Shown here piece after piece: positions 8,216-15,594 of a DNA stretch of 22,186 nt. Numbering within the stretch: the first letter of the stretch is position 1; each line of letters opens with the position of its first letter. This stretch comes from Acidobacteriaceae bacterium (GTDB lineage Bacteria > Acidobacteriota > Terriglobia > Terriglobales > Acidobacteriaceae). The stretch covers positions 1-22,186 of the forward strand of contig JASHUH010000550.1 of the NCBI GenBank assembly GCA_030040115.1, read 5' to 3'. The notes beneath the pieces are model-generated. The model made no database searches and was not told the origin of the DNA. It saw nothing but the letters and a program-made list of their open reading frames with translations. A program made the translations under genes and the position numbers.

Positions 8216-8232
8216 GCCGGCCGTTGGCCGGC
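8216..8232 (-). repeat. Perfect 7-bp hairpin between mec and cysO
   Basis: GCCGGCC (8216-8222), a 3-base loop and GGCCGGC (8226-8232) form a very stable stem in the 44-bp gap between mec and cysO, ending 14 bases before the cysO start codon. Neither strand has a T-run after it. On the cysO mRNA it lies just upstream of the weak ribosome-binding region, so it could act as a processing, stability or differential-expression element. That role is inference. Confidence 0.45.
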
Positions 8233-8245
8233 CTTTCTATTGGAT

Positions 8246-8710
8246 TCAGGCGCTCGGGGCGCCGATGCTTTCATCGTCCATCACGATGGCTTCATCTTCA
8301 AAATGCTTGTCTTCTTCGGTAGTTCCGGCGAGGAGAAACGAGTTGGTGCGGCCGGCTTTACCCTGCGCCACTTCAGTGATCACATAGCTCGAGCCCAGCC
8401 AATGGGCCTCGGCAAAATCGGTGGGCGACCATTGCGGAGGGTGGTCGGGGTGGGAGTGATAAAACCCCGCGATTTCCGCTCCCTGGCGGCGCGCCGTGCG
8501 CTGAATGTGCACCAGCTCGACCGGCGCGATCTGGTAGCGGTTATGCGCCGAATCGGTGCGCGTATTGTCCGCGCGCACCGAGGCCACGATGCGCCAGCCC
8601 TCCGGCGCCGGGTGGCCGAGAAGCGCGCCACAGCACTCGTGCGGATAGGTCTCCTCGCCGTGGGCGCGAATCTCGTCATAGACGAAGCGCGGCAGGCGCA
8701 AGATGCTCAT
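8246..8710 (-). CDS. mec: JAMM/Mov34 metallopeptidase, Mec-like (CysO-cysteine hydrolase)
   Basis: A 154-residue zinc isopeptidase. The JAMM motif is complete: a glutamate in the ETYPHECCGALLG region and HSHPDHPPQWSPTD, which fits HxH, seven residues, SxxD. In M. tuberculosis Mec releases cysteine from the CysO-Cys adduct; related JAMM proteins also trim carrier tails. The ATG at 8710 is preceded by GGGAGGAGG and overlaps the cysM stop in an ATGA arrangement, implying translational coupling. A TTG at 8722 is an alternative start. Position between cysM and cysO supports the Mec role over other JAMM functions. Confidence 0.9.
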   Translation of the reverse strand: MSILRLPRFVYDEIRAHGEETYPHECCGALLGHPAPEGWRIVASVRADNTRTDSAHNRYQIAPVELVHIQRTARRQGAEIAGFYHSHPDHPPQWSPTDFAEAHWLGSSYVITEVAQGKAGRTNSFLLAGTTEEDKHFEDEAIVMDDESIGAPSA

Positions 8711-9639
8711 GCCTCCTCCCAAAAGCGTTCGCTTAAGTATTTTTCCGCCCCGTCGGGCAGAACGGTGACCACCAGCGCGGCGCGCCCGGCGGCGGCTTCC
8801 TCGCGGGCAATGCGCAAGCTGGCCTCCACGGCCGCGGCGGCGGAGACGCCCACCAGCAAACCCTCCTCTCGGGCCAGCCGCCTGGCCATGGCGTAGGCTG
8901 CCTCGGTTTCCACCATCACCTGGCGGTCGGCCACGTGAGGATTGTAGATGGCCGGCGTGATCGACGCAGCCATGTATTTGAGCCCCTCAAGCCCATGAAA
9001 CGCCGAATCGGGCTGCATGGAAATTGCCCGAATGGCGGGATTCAGCTCTTTGAGCCGCCGCGTGACGCCCATGAACGTGCCGCTGGTGCCCAGTCCGGCG
9101 ACAAAATGCGTCACCCGGCCTCCGGTTTGCCGCCAAATTTCGGGGCCGGTTCCATGGTAATGGGCCTGCCAATTGGCGTCATTCGAGTACTGATCGACAT
9201 AGCAAAAGCGCTCCGGGTCCTCGCCAACCAATGCGCGGGCGCGCAGAATGGCGCCGTCCGATCCGAGATCCGGGTCGGTCCAGTCCACTGTGGCGCCGTA
9301 GGCGCGGACGATGCGCTTACGTTCCGGCGAGACGTTGGCCGGCATGGCCAGGTGAATCGGAAATCCCAGGGCCGCGCCCAGCATGGCCAGGGCGATGCCG
9401 GTGTTGCCGCTGGTGGCGTCGAGCAGAATCTTGCCCGCCGTCAACAGGCCGCGCGCCTGCGCATCCCGGACCATCGCGTAGGCGGCGCGATCTTTCACGC
9501 TGCCGCCGGGATTAGTCCACTCCGCCTTGGCGGCCAGCGCCACGCCGCGAAGACCGCTTCCGATCCGCTCCAGGCGCACCAGCGGGGTATTGCCGATACG
9601 TTCGATTAGCGAGGAGCCGGCTTGTGCGATCTGGGCCAT
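8707..9639 (-). CDS. cysM: PLP-dependent cysteine synthase, CysM-like
   Basis: A 310-residue fold-type II PLP enzyme that makes cysteine from an activated serine and a sulfur donor. Visible are RIGNTPLVRL, the Schiff-base lysine in NPGGSVKDR, the substrate loop TSGNTGIAL, ANVSPERK, HYHGTGPEIW and the phosphate-binding loop GLGTSGTFMG. Context with cysO and mec implies the donor is CysO thiocarboxylate and the acceptor perhaps O-phosphoserine; acceptor specificity cannot be read here. An ATG at 9720 would add 27 residues, but their third codon positions are only about half G/C, unlike the rest of the gene, and they would leave only 46 bp for divergent promoters, so 9639 is preferred. Confidence 0.9.
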   Translation of the reverse strand: MAQIAQAGSSLIERIGNTPLVRLERIGSGLRGVALAAKAEWTNPGGSVKDRAAYAMVRDAQARGLLTAGKILLDATSGNTGIALAMLGAALGFPIHLAMPANVSPERKRIVRAYGATVDWTDPDLGSDGAILRARALVGEDPERFCYVDQYSNDANWQAHYHGTGPEIWRQTGGRVTHFVAGLGTSGTFMGVTRRLKELNPAIRAISMQPDSAFHGLEGLKYMAASITPAIYNPHVADRQVMVETEAAYAMARRLAREEGLLVGVSAAAAVEASLRIAREEAAAGRAALVVTVLPDGAEKYLSERFWEEA

Positions 9640-9766
9640 GAGAAGTTGGGCTCTCCGAGGGCCCAGGTAAACCGCAGGCAAATTGCGGCCCTCAGCGGGT
9701 GTATGCGAGATTGAAGACATGCCGAGAATGCCGGTCTATCAAGCATCCTCGCCGACTGGAAGGTAA

Positions 9767-10246
9767 ATGACGCGAAAATCCCGCCATCCCGACTTCGACC
9801 AAACCCTGGAGCTGCTGCGCAGCCACTCCTTCGCAGTGGCGCCCTATTCCGCGGGGGGTACGCTGGTGAGCAAAAATGGCGTTGGAGCCGTCCTGGCGCC
9901 CGCGCCCAAGGTGAAAGACGGCGCCTTGGAAGCCGCGGAAGACGCCTCGCCGGCCGTTTTCGCAGTAGGACCCGGAGCGCTGATTCGTGGGGAAGTGGCG
10001 CGGCTGGTGGACCGCGGCTACCAGAAATTCATTAAAACCTCCCAATATGAGCTTCCGGCCTCGGCCTCGCAATTGCAAGCCATTCATGCGTTCAGCGACG
10101 AGCTGAAGCAGCTCGTCGGCTCAATCAACCTGTACAATCAGGCGCTCGGCACCACCAGCGACCGATATTTGTACGACCGATTGCAAGGCCGGGAGGGCGA
10201 GCAGCCGAAGGCGACGCGGCCCTGGGAGCTGGCCGGCGAACACTGA
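9767..10246 (+). CDS. Hypothetical protein of unknown function
   Basis: A 159-residue soluble protein with no signal peptide or membrane segment. GGAAGG lies 3 bases before the ATG at 9767 with suitable spacing from its GGA core, and codon use matches its neighbours, so it is very probably real. The N-terminal half is compact (DFDQTLELLRSHSFAVAPYS, AVGPGALIRGEVARLVDRGYQKF). The second half is a long predicted helix (SQLQAIHAFSDELKQLVGSINLYNQALG). I do not recognise a domain. It diverges from cysM and lies 52 bp upstream of the tandem PilZ gene, so it may be co-transcribed with that. Confidence 0.8.
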   Translation: MTRKSRHPDFDQTLELLRSHSFAVAPYSAGGTLVSKNGVGAVLAPAPKVKDGALEAAEDASPAVFAVGPGALIRGEVARLVDRGYQKFIKTSQYELPASASQLQAIHAFSDELKQLVGSINLYNQALGTTSDRYLYDRLQGREGEQPKATRPWELAGEH

Positions 10247-10298
10247 GTTCTGAAGGTTTCGGCAAACAGCTCCTCGTCAAGATCCGGCGGAGCAGCCT

Positions 10299-11372
10299 AT
10301 GGAATGGGACGAAAAGGCAGACTTCGCCGTGCTGCCGCCGCCGCAACGGCGGGCATGTCCTCGCTACGCAGTGGAGGGCGATTGCAGGCTTCTACTTTTC
10401 CGCCAAGGTTTTTCATTGCCTTGCAGCATCCTGGATTTAGGCCTAGGCGGCTGCCGGATATACACCCGCGAGCGCCTGCCAGTGGGTGCCGGGGTCCACG
10501 TTGAAATCAGCTTCAAGGTCAAAGCAATCGCCTTCCGCTTCATCGGCGTCACCCGATGGACCGACAGCCGGCATTTGGCCGGAATCCAGTTTGTGGAGAT
10601 GAGCTCGCGCCGCCAGGAGGAACTAGGGAAAGTCCTCGGCGAGGTCGAGATGGCCGCGGCGAGCGAAGCTCGAAAAAAGGCCGCGAACCGGCAGGCGGCG
10701 GAAGCTGGAGGCGCACGGGGGCTTCAGCCGGGGCCGAAGCCGCCGTTGGCGGCGCTTGCAGAGTCTCCCGAAAATTCGCACCTCTCCCGAAACACCTCGC
10801 CAGTGCATCCGCGCCCGGAACCAGCGCGGCCGCCATTGACCCTCATTCCGCAATCCAGTTCAGGAAAGCCATCCAATCTGCCGGCAAACGCGCCCGCCAT
10901 GCCGGCGGCCAACTTGTCCCCCATGGCGAAGCCGCTTCCGGAACAGCCGCCGCCTGCCTCGCCTGCACCCGCGCCCCCAAAAGGCCCCGCCCCAGCCAAG
11001 CAGGAGCGGCGCAGCCAGATCCGGCACGCGGTGGACACGTCCGCGACGATTTTTGTGGTCCGGGGCGGCGGCAAGCTGACCGGTCGCATTCTCGATCTGA
11101 GCCTGAGCGGCTGCCGCATCCGCACCGATGAGCGCTTTCCGCTGGGCATCTACACCCGCGTGGAAACGGAGTTTCATCTGGACGGGCTGCCTTTCCGGCT
11201 CGGCGGCGTCATTCAGGCCATCCACAGCCCCTTCTCCGTAGGCGTTCGCTTTCTCGATATGAGCGAGCGAAAACGGGAGCAGGTCAGCGAGCTGATTGAA
11301 GAGATCGAAGCGCAGCCGGATGCGACGGGCGCAACTGCGGACAAGGACGCCAGCGCCTCCGGCTCGGTCTAG
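10299..11372 (+). CDS. Protein with two PilZ domains (c-di-GMP binding)
   Basis: A 357-residue protein with PilZ domains at about 16-115 and 236-340, joined by a roughly 115-residue Ala/Pro-rich linker. Domain 1 has R18-x-x-x-R22 and D46-L-G-L-G-G51, where the usual serine of DxSxxG is Gly48. Domain 2 has R238-x-x-x-R242 and the full D266-L-S-L-S-G271 motif. The domains also share the segments GCRIYT/GCRIRT and GIQFVEMS/GVRFLDMS, suggesting internal duplication. GGAG lies 6 bases before the ATG. PilZ proteins act as c-di-GMP effectors in motility, biofilm or gene control; no output domain or target gene is visible here. Confidence 0.92.
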   Translation: MEWDEKADFAVLPPPQRRACPRYAVEGDCRLLLFRQGFSLPCSILDLGLGGCRIYTRERLPVGAGVHVEISFKVKAIAFRFIGVTRWTDSRHLAGIQFVEMSSRRQEELGKVLGEVEMAAASEARKKAANRQAAEAGGARGLQPGPKPPLAALAESPENSHLSRNTSPVHPRPEPARPPLTLIPQSSSGKPSNLPANAPAMPAANLSPMAKPLPEQPPPASPAPAPPKGPAPAKQERRSQIRHAVDTSATIFVVRGGGKLTGRILDLSLSGCRIRTDERFPLGIYTRVETEFHLDGLPFRLGGVIQAIHSPFSVGVRFLDMSERKREQVSELIEEIEAQPDATGATADKDASASGSV

Positions 11373-11541
11373 AGAACTGCCGCTTACCATGCAGCTTGCA
11401 ATTTCAATCGAATGCAGCGATTCTTTGGGAGAATCGAGCCTTGATTTACCGGCTTCGATTTTCAGCAGACGGAGAAGCGATTCTTCAGAGGCGCTCCGGT
11501 CGTCTCAGACCTCCGGCGCCGCGCCCATCCCAGGCGAAGAA

Positions 11542-11557
11542 TCCAACTCGAGTTGGA
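11542..11557. promoter_or_regulatory. 16-bp perfect palindrome upstream of ald (candidate operator)
   Basis: TCCAACTCGAGTTGGA is a perfect 16-bp palindrome whose right edge lies 20 bases before the ald start codon and just ahead of its ribosome binding site (TAGGAG). The surrounding 205-bp gap (11373-11577) otherwise holds only AATCGA-like short repeats and no gene. In other bacteria ald is often controlled by dedicated regulators such as AldR/Lrp-type proteins. Whether this site binds one is inference, and it could also form a small mRNA hairpin. Confidence 0.45.
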
Positions 11558-11577
11558 GGTCAAGATAGGAGCAAAGC

Positions 11578-12693
11578 ATGATCATCGGCGTTCCCAAAGA
11601 AATCAAGGACAACGAGGCCCGCGTGGGCGTGACCCCGGCGGGCGTAAAGGCGCTGACCGAAGCCGGACACACGGTGCTGGTGGAGACGCAGGCGGGCGCG
11701 GCCTCGGGCTTTGAGGATCACGAATACCAGGACGCCGGCGCGGAGATGGTGGGCGAGGCCGGCTACGTCTGGGACAAGGCGGAGATGGTGGTCAAAGTGA
11801 AGGAGCCCATCGAGCGCGAATATGTCTTCTTCCGCGACGCTCTGGTGTTGTTCACCTATCTTCATCTTGCGCCCGTGCGGGATCTAACCGACAAGCTTCT
11901 CGAGGCGCAAGTCACCGGCATCGCCTACGAGACGGTGCGCGACAACCAGGGGCAACTGCCGCTGCTGATGCCGATGAGCGAAGTAGCAGGGCGCATGAGC
12001 GTGCAGGTGGGCGCGAGCTATCTCGAAAAAGAGCGCGGCGGGCGGGGCATCCTGTTGGGTGGCGTGCCGGGCGTGCCGCCGGCCCACGTGACCATCCTGG
12101 GCGGGGGAATCGTGGGCACGAACGCGGCGCGCGTGGCGCTGGGCTTCGGGGCCAAGGTGACGCTGATCGACGTCAACCTGAACCGGCTGCGCGAGCTGGA
12201 CGATATTTTTGGCGGGCGGCTGTATACGCTGGCCTCCAACAGCTACAACATTGCCCACGCAGCGCGGGAGGCGGACCTGGTGATCGGCGGAGTCCTGATT
12301 CCCGGGGCCACCGCGCCCAAGCTGGTGACGCGCGCCATGGTGGCGCAGATGAAAAAAGGCGCGGTCATTGTGGACGTGGCCATCGATCAGGGCGGCTGCG
12401 TGGAAACGGCGCGGCCTACCTCGCATTCCAATCCCAGCTTTCAGGTGGATGGCGTGGTGCATTATTGCGTGACCAACATGCCGGGCGCGGTGCCGCACAC
12501 TTCTACGCTGGCGCTGACCAACTCGACGTTTCCCTATGTGTTGCGGCTGGCGAACCTGGGCGCACGCGAGGCGCTCAAGCAGGATGCGGGATTGGCCGAG
12601 GGGCTGAACACGTGGCGGGGAACGCTCACGCATCGCGGCGTGGCCGAAAGCCAGGAACGCCCCTGGACCGCGGCGGCGAGCGTGCTGACATAA
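11578..12693 (+). CDS. ald: Alanine dehydrogenase
   Basis: A 371-residue NAD-dependent enzyme interconverting L-alanine with pyruvate and ammonia; length is exactly as expected. The N-terminus [20 protein letters not shown] is diagnostic. Substrate and catalytic residues Arg15, Lys75 (VKVKEP) and His96 (TYLHLAP) fall at the same positions as in the M. tuberculosis enzyme. The dinucleotide loop is [21 protein letters not shown] lies 7 bases before the ATG. It ends 9 bp from the convergent glk gene. The upstream palindrome at 11542-11557 may regulate it. Confidence 0.97.
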   Translation: MIIGVPKEIKDNEARVGVTPAGVKALTEAGHTVLVETQAGAASGFEDHEYQDAGAEMVGEAGYVWDKAEMVVKVKEPIEREYVFFRDALVLFTYLHLAPVRDLTDKLLEAQVTGIAYETVRDNQGQLPLLMPMSEVAGRMSVQVGASYLEKERGGRGILLGGVPGVPPAHVTILGGGIVGTNAARVALGFGAKVTLIDVNLNRLRELDDIFGGRLYTLASNSYNIAHAAREADLVIGGVLIPGATAPKLVTRAMVAQMKKGAVIVDVAIDQGGCVETARPTSHSNPSFQVDGVVHYCVTNMPGAVPHTSTLALTNSTFPYVLRLANLGAREALKQDAGLAEGLNTWRGTLTHRGVAESQERPWTAAASVLT

Positions 12694-12702
12694 AAACGGG
12701 TT

Positions 12703-13722
12703 TTAAAGCTTCACCGACGCCGCCCGCGGGGAGATGCCGCTGAGCTCGGCGGCGCGCGCTTCCGCGTAGGCGGCGGCGCCGATTAAAGCGGTGCGGCTCT
12801 CGAGTATGACGTGCACCGGTGTGTTGATGAGCAATTGGCTCAGCCGGCCCTTATCGGTAAAGGCTTTCATGAATGTGCCGTCCTTGAGCTTTTCGAGGAT
12901 GCGCGGCGCGATGCCGCCGCCCACGTAGAGCCCGCCCACGGCAAGCATCTTAAGGGCGAGGTTGCCGGCCTCGGCGCCGTAGGCCGACACAAACATATCG
13001 GTCGTTTTTTCGCAGATTTCGCTTTTCGCTTTCATGGCCAGTTCGGTGATCACGGCGTTGGGGTCCTCGGTCGCCATGCGCTCGGCCAGCCAAGCCGGCT
13101 CTTCCACGCCGCGCACATCACGCAGAAATTCGTACACATTGGTGAGGCCTTGGCCACTGACCACGCGCTCAAAACTGATGCGACCGTTGTACTTCTGCTT
13201 TAAAAAGCGCAGCAGGTCGATTTCATCCTCGGTGCGCGGGGCGAAATCGGAGTGGCCGCCTTCCGAAGGAAAGGGGACAAAGGCGCGCCCGTCCCACACC
13301 ATAAAGCTCTCGCCCAGACCGGTTCCGGCGGAAATCAAAGCACGGTTGCCCACCTGGGCCGGATCGCCTTCGCTGAGGGTGTAAATCTGGTCGGATTCCA
13401 GTTCGGCAATGCCATAACCATTGGCCTGGAGATCATTGATCAGGAAAACGTAATCGATGCCCAGGCGCAGCGAGAGTTCGCGGCTATCCAGCGTCCAGGG
13501 CAAATTGGTGAGGCGCAGCCGCCCGTCGCGCACCGGCCCCGGAACCCCGAAGCAGGCGGCTGTCGCCTTATCCCCGGCGAGAAACTCTTGGACGATTTCT
13601 TCCAGGCCCGAATACTCGCGGGCGGGAAACTGTTTGTCGCGTTCGTGCGTCAGCTTGCCAGCGGTAAAATCGAACAGCGCCAAGTGAACTTTGGTGCCGC
13701 CTACATCCCCCGCCAGAATCAT
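12703..13722 (-). CDS. glk: Glucokinase
   Basis: A 339-residue bacterial glucokinase (Glk family rather than ROK) that phosphorylates glucose with ATP. Visible are the phosphate-binding DVGGTKVHLALF, the catalytic aspartate region FLINDLQANGYG, ISAGTGLGESF, PSEGGHSDFAPR and the C-terminal VGGGIAPRI. Its ATG overlaps the pgl stop by 4 bp (ATGA) and GAGGG lies 4 bases upstream, so the two are probably translationally coupled. Together they feed glucose into glycolysis and the oxidative pentose phosphate pathway; zwf is not in the window. Confidence 0.95.
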   Translation of the reverse strand: MILAGDVGGTKVHLALFDFTAGKLTHERDKQFPAREYSGLEEIVQEFLAGDKATAACFGVPGPVRDGRLRLTNLPWTLDSRELSLRLGIDYVFLINDLQANGYGIAELESDQIYTLSEGDPAQVGNRALISAGTGLGESFMVWDGRAFVPFPSEGGHSDFAPRTEDEIDLLRFLKQKYNGRISFERVVSGQGLTNVYEFLRDVRGVEEPAWLAERMATEDPNAVITELAMKAKSEICEKTTDMFVSAYGAEAGNLALKMLAVGGLYVGGGIAPRILEKLKDGTFMKAFTDKGRLSQLLINTPVHVILESRTALIGAAAYAEARAAELSGISPRAASVKL

Positions 13723-14516
13723 TCTTCCCTCTCAAAAAATCCGCGCCCATCCCCGTCAACGGGAGGTAGCAGCGCAGCCGCAGTCCTATCCAGGAGCAAG
13801 GTCAGTATACTGCCGGCCGGCCGGATAAGCTGGCTCGGCAAGCGCTCCGGATCGTTCGGACCGAGAAAGACTTCTTTGAGGATTTCGGCTTTATCCGCGC
13901 CGCCGATGAGGAAGAAAACCTGTGCGCCTTCATTGATGACCGGCCAAGTGAGAGTGACGCGCCAGTCCACTTTATCGTCGACATGGTTCGCCGCAGCGAG
14001 GCGGCCAATCTCGTGCAGAGCTGCGCTGTGCGGAAACAAGGACGCGGTGTGGCCGTTCGTGCCCATGCCGAGATGGATCAGGTCGAAGGGCGGAGTTTCG
14101 GCGCCTTCGAGCCGAAAGCTGTTGCGCAGCGCCGACTCATAGCGGGCGGCGGCGACTTCCGGCTCCAGCTCGCCCTCCATGCGATGAATCTGGCCCTCCC
14201 GCAGCGGCACGTAATCGAGCAGGGCTTCGCGGGTCATGCCGTAATTGCTGGCGGGGTGGTCCGGCGGAACACAGCGCTCATCGACCCAATAGAGCTCCAA
14301 CCGGTCCCAGGGCATGCGCGCGCGCCAAGGCTGGTTGGGGTCGGCGAGCAGCGCGAAAACCGGCTTGGGCCCCGAGCCGCCGCTGATGGCGATCCGCGCC
14401 CGTCCTCGTTTGGCCGCCGCCTGCTCGACCGCTTCGACCATGAACCGGGCCGCGCGCTGCGCCAATGCCGCGGCATCAGGTTCCACGTAATACACAATCT
14501 TGAGCTTCGGGGGCAT
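13719..14516 (-). CDS. pgl: 6-phosphogluconolactonase
   Basis: A 265-residue enzyme (DevB/Pgl type, sugar-isomerase-like fold) hydrolysing 6-phosphogluconolactone in the pentose phosphate pathway. Signatures are AISGGSGPKPVF, YWVDERCVPPDHPASNYG and LGMGTNGHTASLFPH. The last has Asn where most homologues have Asp (GMGxDGH), with the following catalytic-type histidine intact. A strong ribosome binding site, TGGAGG, lies about 10 bases before the ATG at 14516. It is first in the pgl-glk pair. Confidence 0.94.
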   Translation of the reverse strand: MPPKLKIVYYVEPDAAALAQRAARFMVEAVEQAAAKRGRARIAISGGSGPKPVFALLADPNQPWRARMPWDRLELYWVDERCVPPDHPASNYGMTREALLDYVPLREGQIHRMEGELEPEVAAARYESALRNSFRLEGAETPPFDLIHLGMGTNGHTASLFPHSAALHEIGRLAAANHVDDKVDWRVTLTWPVINEGAQVFFLIGGADKAEILKEVFLGPNDPERLPSQLIRPAGSILTLLLDRTAAALLPPVDGDGRGFFEREE

Positions 14517-14649
14517 GAGGGAAAGAACCTCCAGGATTAACCTTACACGGCCAGGGGCTGGGCGCTAGGTCGTCGCCTGCTCTCGCGATGAAGAGATGGG
14601 CGGGAGGGCTTCCTTCCGATGAGAAACCGCTTCGGCGAGCTGGATTCCT

Positions 14650-15540
14650 CTATTTCCGTTGGTTCCGGATCGCCTCGAGCACCCGCCGATCTTCGGCGCT
14701 CAGTTCGCTGTTTTCGAGCAAGTCAGGCCGGTTCAAAAGTGTTTTGCGCAATTGCTGCTCACGGCGCCAGCGGCGAATCTGGCCATGATCGCCGTTGATC
14801 AGCACATTCGGCACGCGCAGGCCGGCGAACTCGGCCGGTCTGGTGTAGTGCGGATAATCGAGCAACCCGCCGGAGCCGTGCTGCGAGCGCGGCGGGCGCT
14901 TACCATCGACGTCTACCGGCGCGGCCATCTCCGTCGCCATTTCCGACCCAATTTCCGCGTCGGGGAGCCCAAAGCTTTCGAATTCCGCCGAGGCCTGGTT
15001 GCCTAGCACGCCGGGAACCAAACGCACCACGGCGTCGATCACCACCGCCGCGGCCAGTTCGCCTCCGCTCAGCACGTAATCGCCGATCGAGAGCTCCAGA
15101 TCGCAATAGAGCTCGTTAATGCGCTCGTCGACGCCTTCGTACCGTCCGCAGATCAGCACCACGCATTCGAGCCGGGCGAACTCGCGGGCCAGCATCTGGT
15201 CGAAGCGGCGGCCTTGCGCAGCGAGCAGAACCACCTGCGTCGTGGGCGTCCATGGATCGGCCCCTGCCTTGCACCGATCCCTCGCGCCTTCCGATCGCTC
15301 CGCCTTGGGCGCCACGCCGAGCGCCGCCAGAGCCTCGGCCAACGGTTCCGGCTTCAGCACCATGCCTTCACCACCCCCGAAGGGGCGGTCGTCCACGGTG
15401 CGATGCCGATCATGGGTGTAGGCGCGCAGATCGTGAACCTGCACCACCGCCAGATCCTCGGCCAAGGCTCTGCGCATCACGCCATGCTCGAAGATGCTCG
15501 AGAAGAAGCCGGGAAAAATGGTGACGATCTCAAACCGCAT
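14650..15540 (-). CDS. trmD: tRNA (guanine-N1)-methyltransferase
   Basis: A 296-residue SPOUT methyltransferase making m1G37 in tRNAs, which prevents frameshifting. Visible are RFEIVTIFPGFF, THDRHRTVDDRPFGGGEGM, LICGRYEGVDERI, SIGDYVLSGGELAA, LLDYPHYTRPAEF and LINGDHGQIRRWR. It is about 45 residues longer than typical because of an insertion near 85-105 and a roughly 32-residue insertion between ESF and GLLD. Aligning without gaps from the conserved Arg173, the catalytic Asp169 of the E. coli enzyme corresponds to Glu188. The ATG at 15540 starts the fold; the longer frame to 15948 is rejected as it overlaps the divergent gene. It is separated from rimM by two opposite-strand genes. Confidence 0.94.
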   Translation of the reverse strand: MRFEIVTIFPGFFSSIFEHGVMRRALAEDLAVVQVHDLRAYTHDRHRTVDDRPFGGGEGMVLKPEPLAEALAALGVAPKAERSEGARDRCKAGADPWTPTTQVVLLAAQGRRFDQMLAREFARLECVVLICGRYEGVDERINELYCDLELSIGDYVLSGGELAAAVVIDAVVRLVPGVLGNQASAEFESFGLPDAEIGSEMATEMAAPVDVDGKRPPRSQHGSGGLLDYPHYTRPAEFAGLRVPNVLINGDHGQIRRWRREQQLRKTLLNRPDLLENSELSAEDRRVLEAIRNQRK

Positions 15541-15594
15541 ATACCCGATGATAAGAGTCCCGTGCCCGCGCTGCTGGCCGATGTGCTTTAATGA

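Noticed and set aside
12690..12706. AAAAC/GTTTT mini-stem between convergent ald and glk as a bidirectional terminator
   Set aside because: The stem is only 5 A/T-rich pairs with a 2-base loop, too weak to claim.
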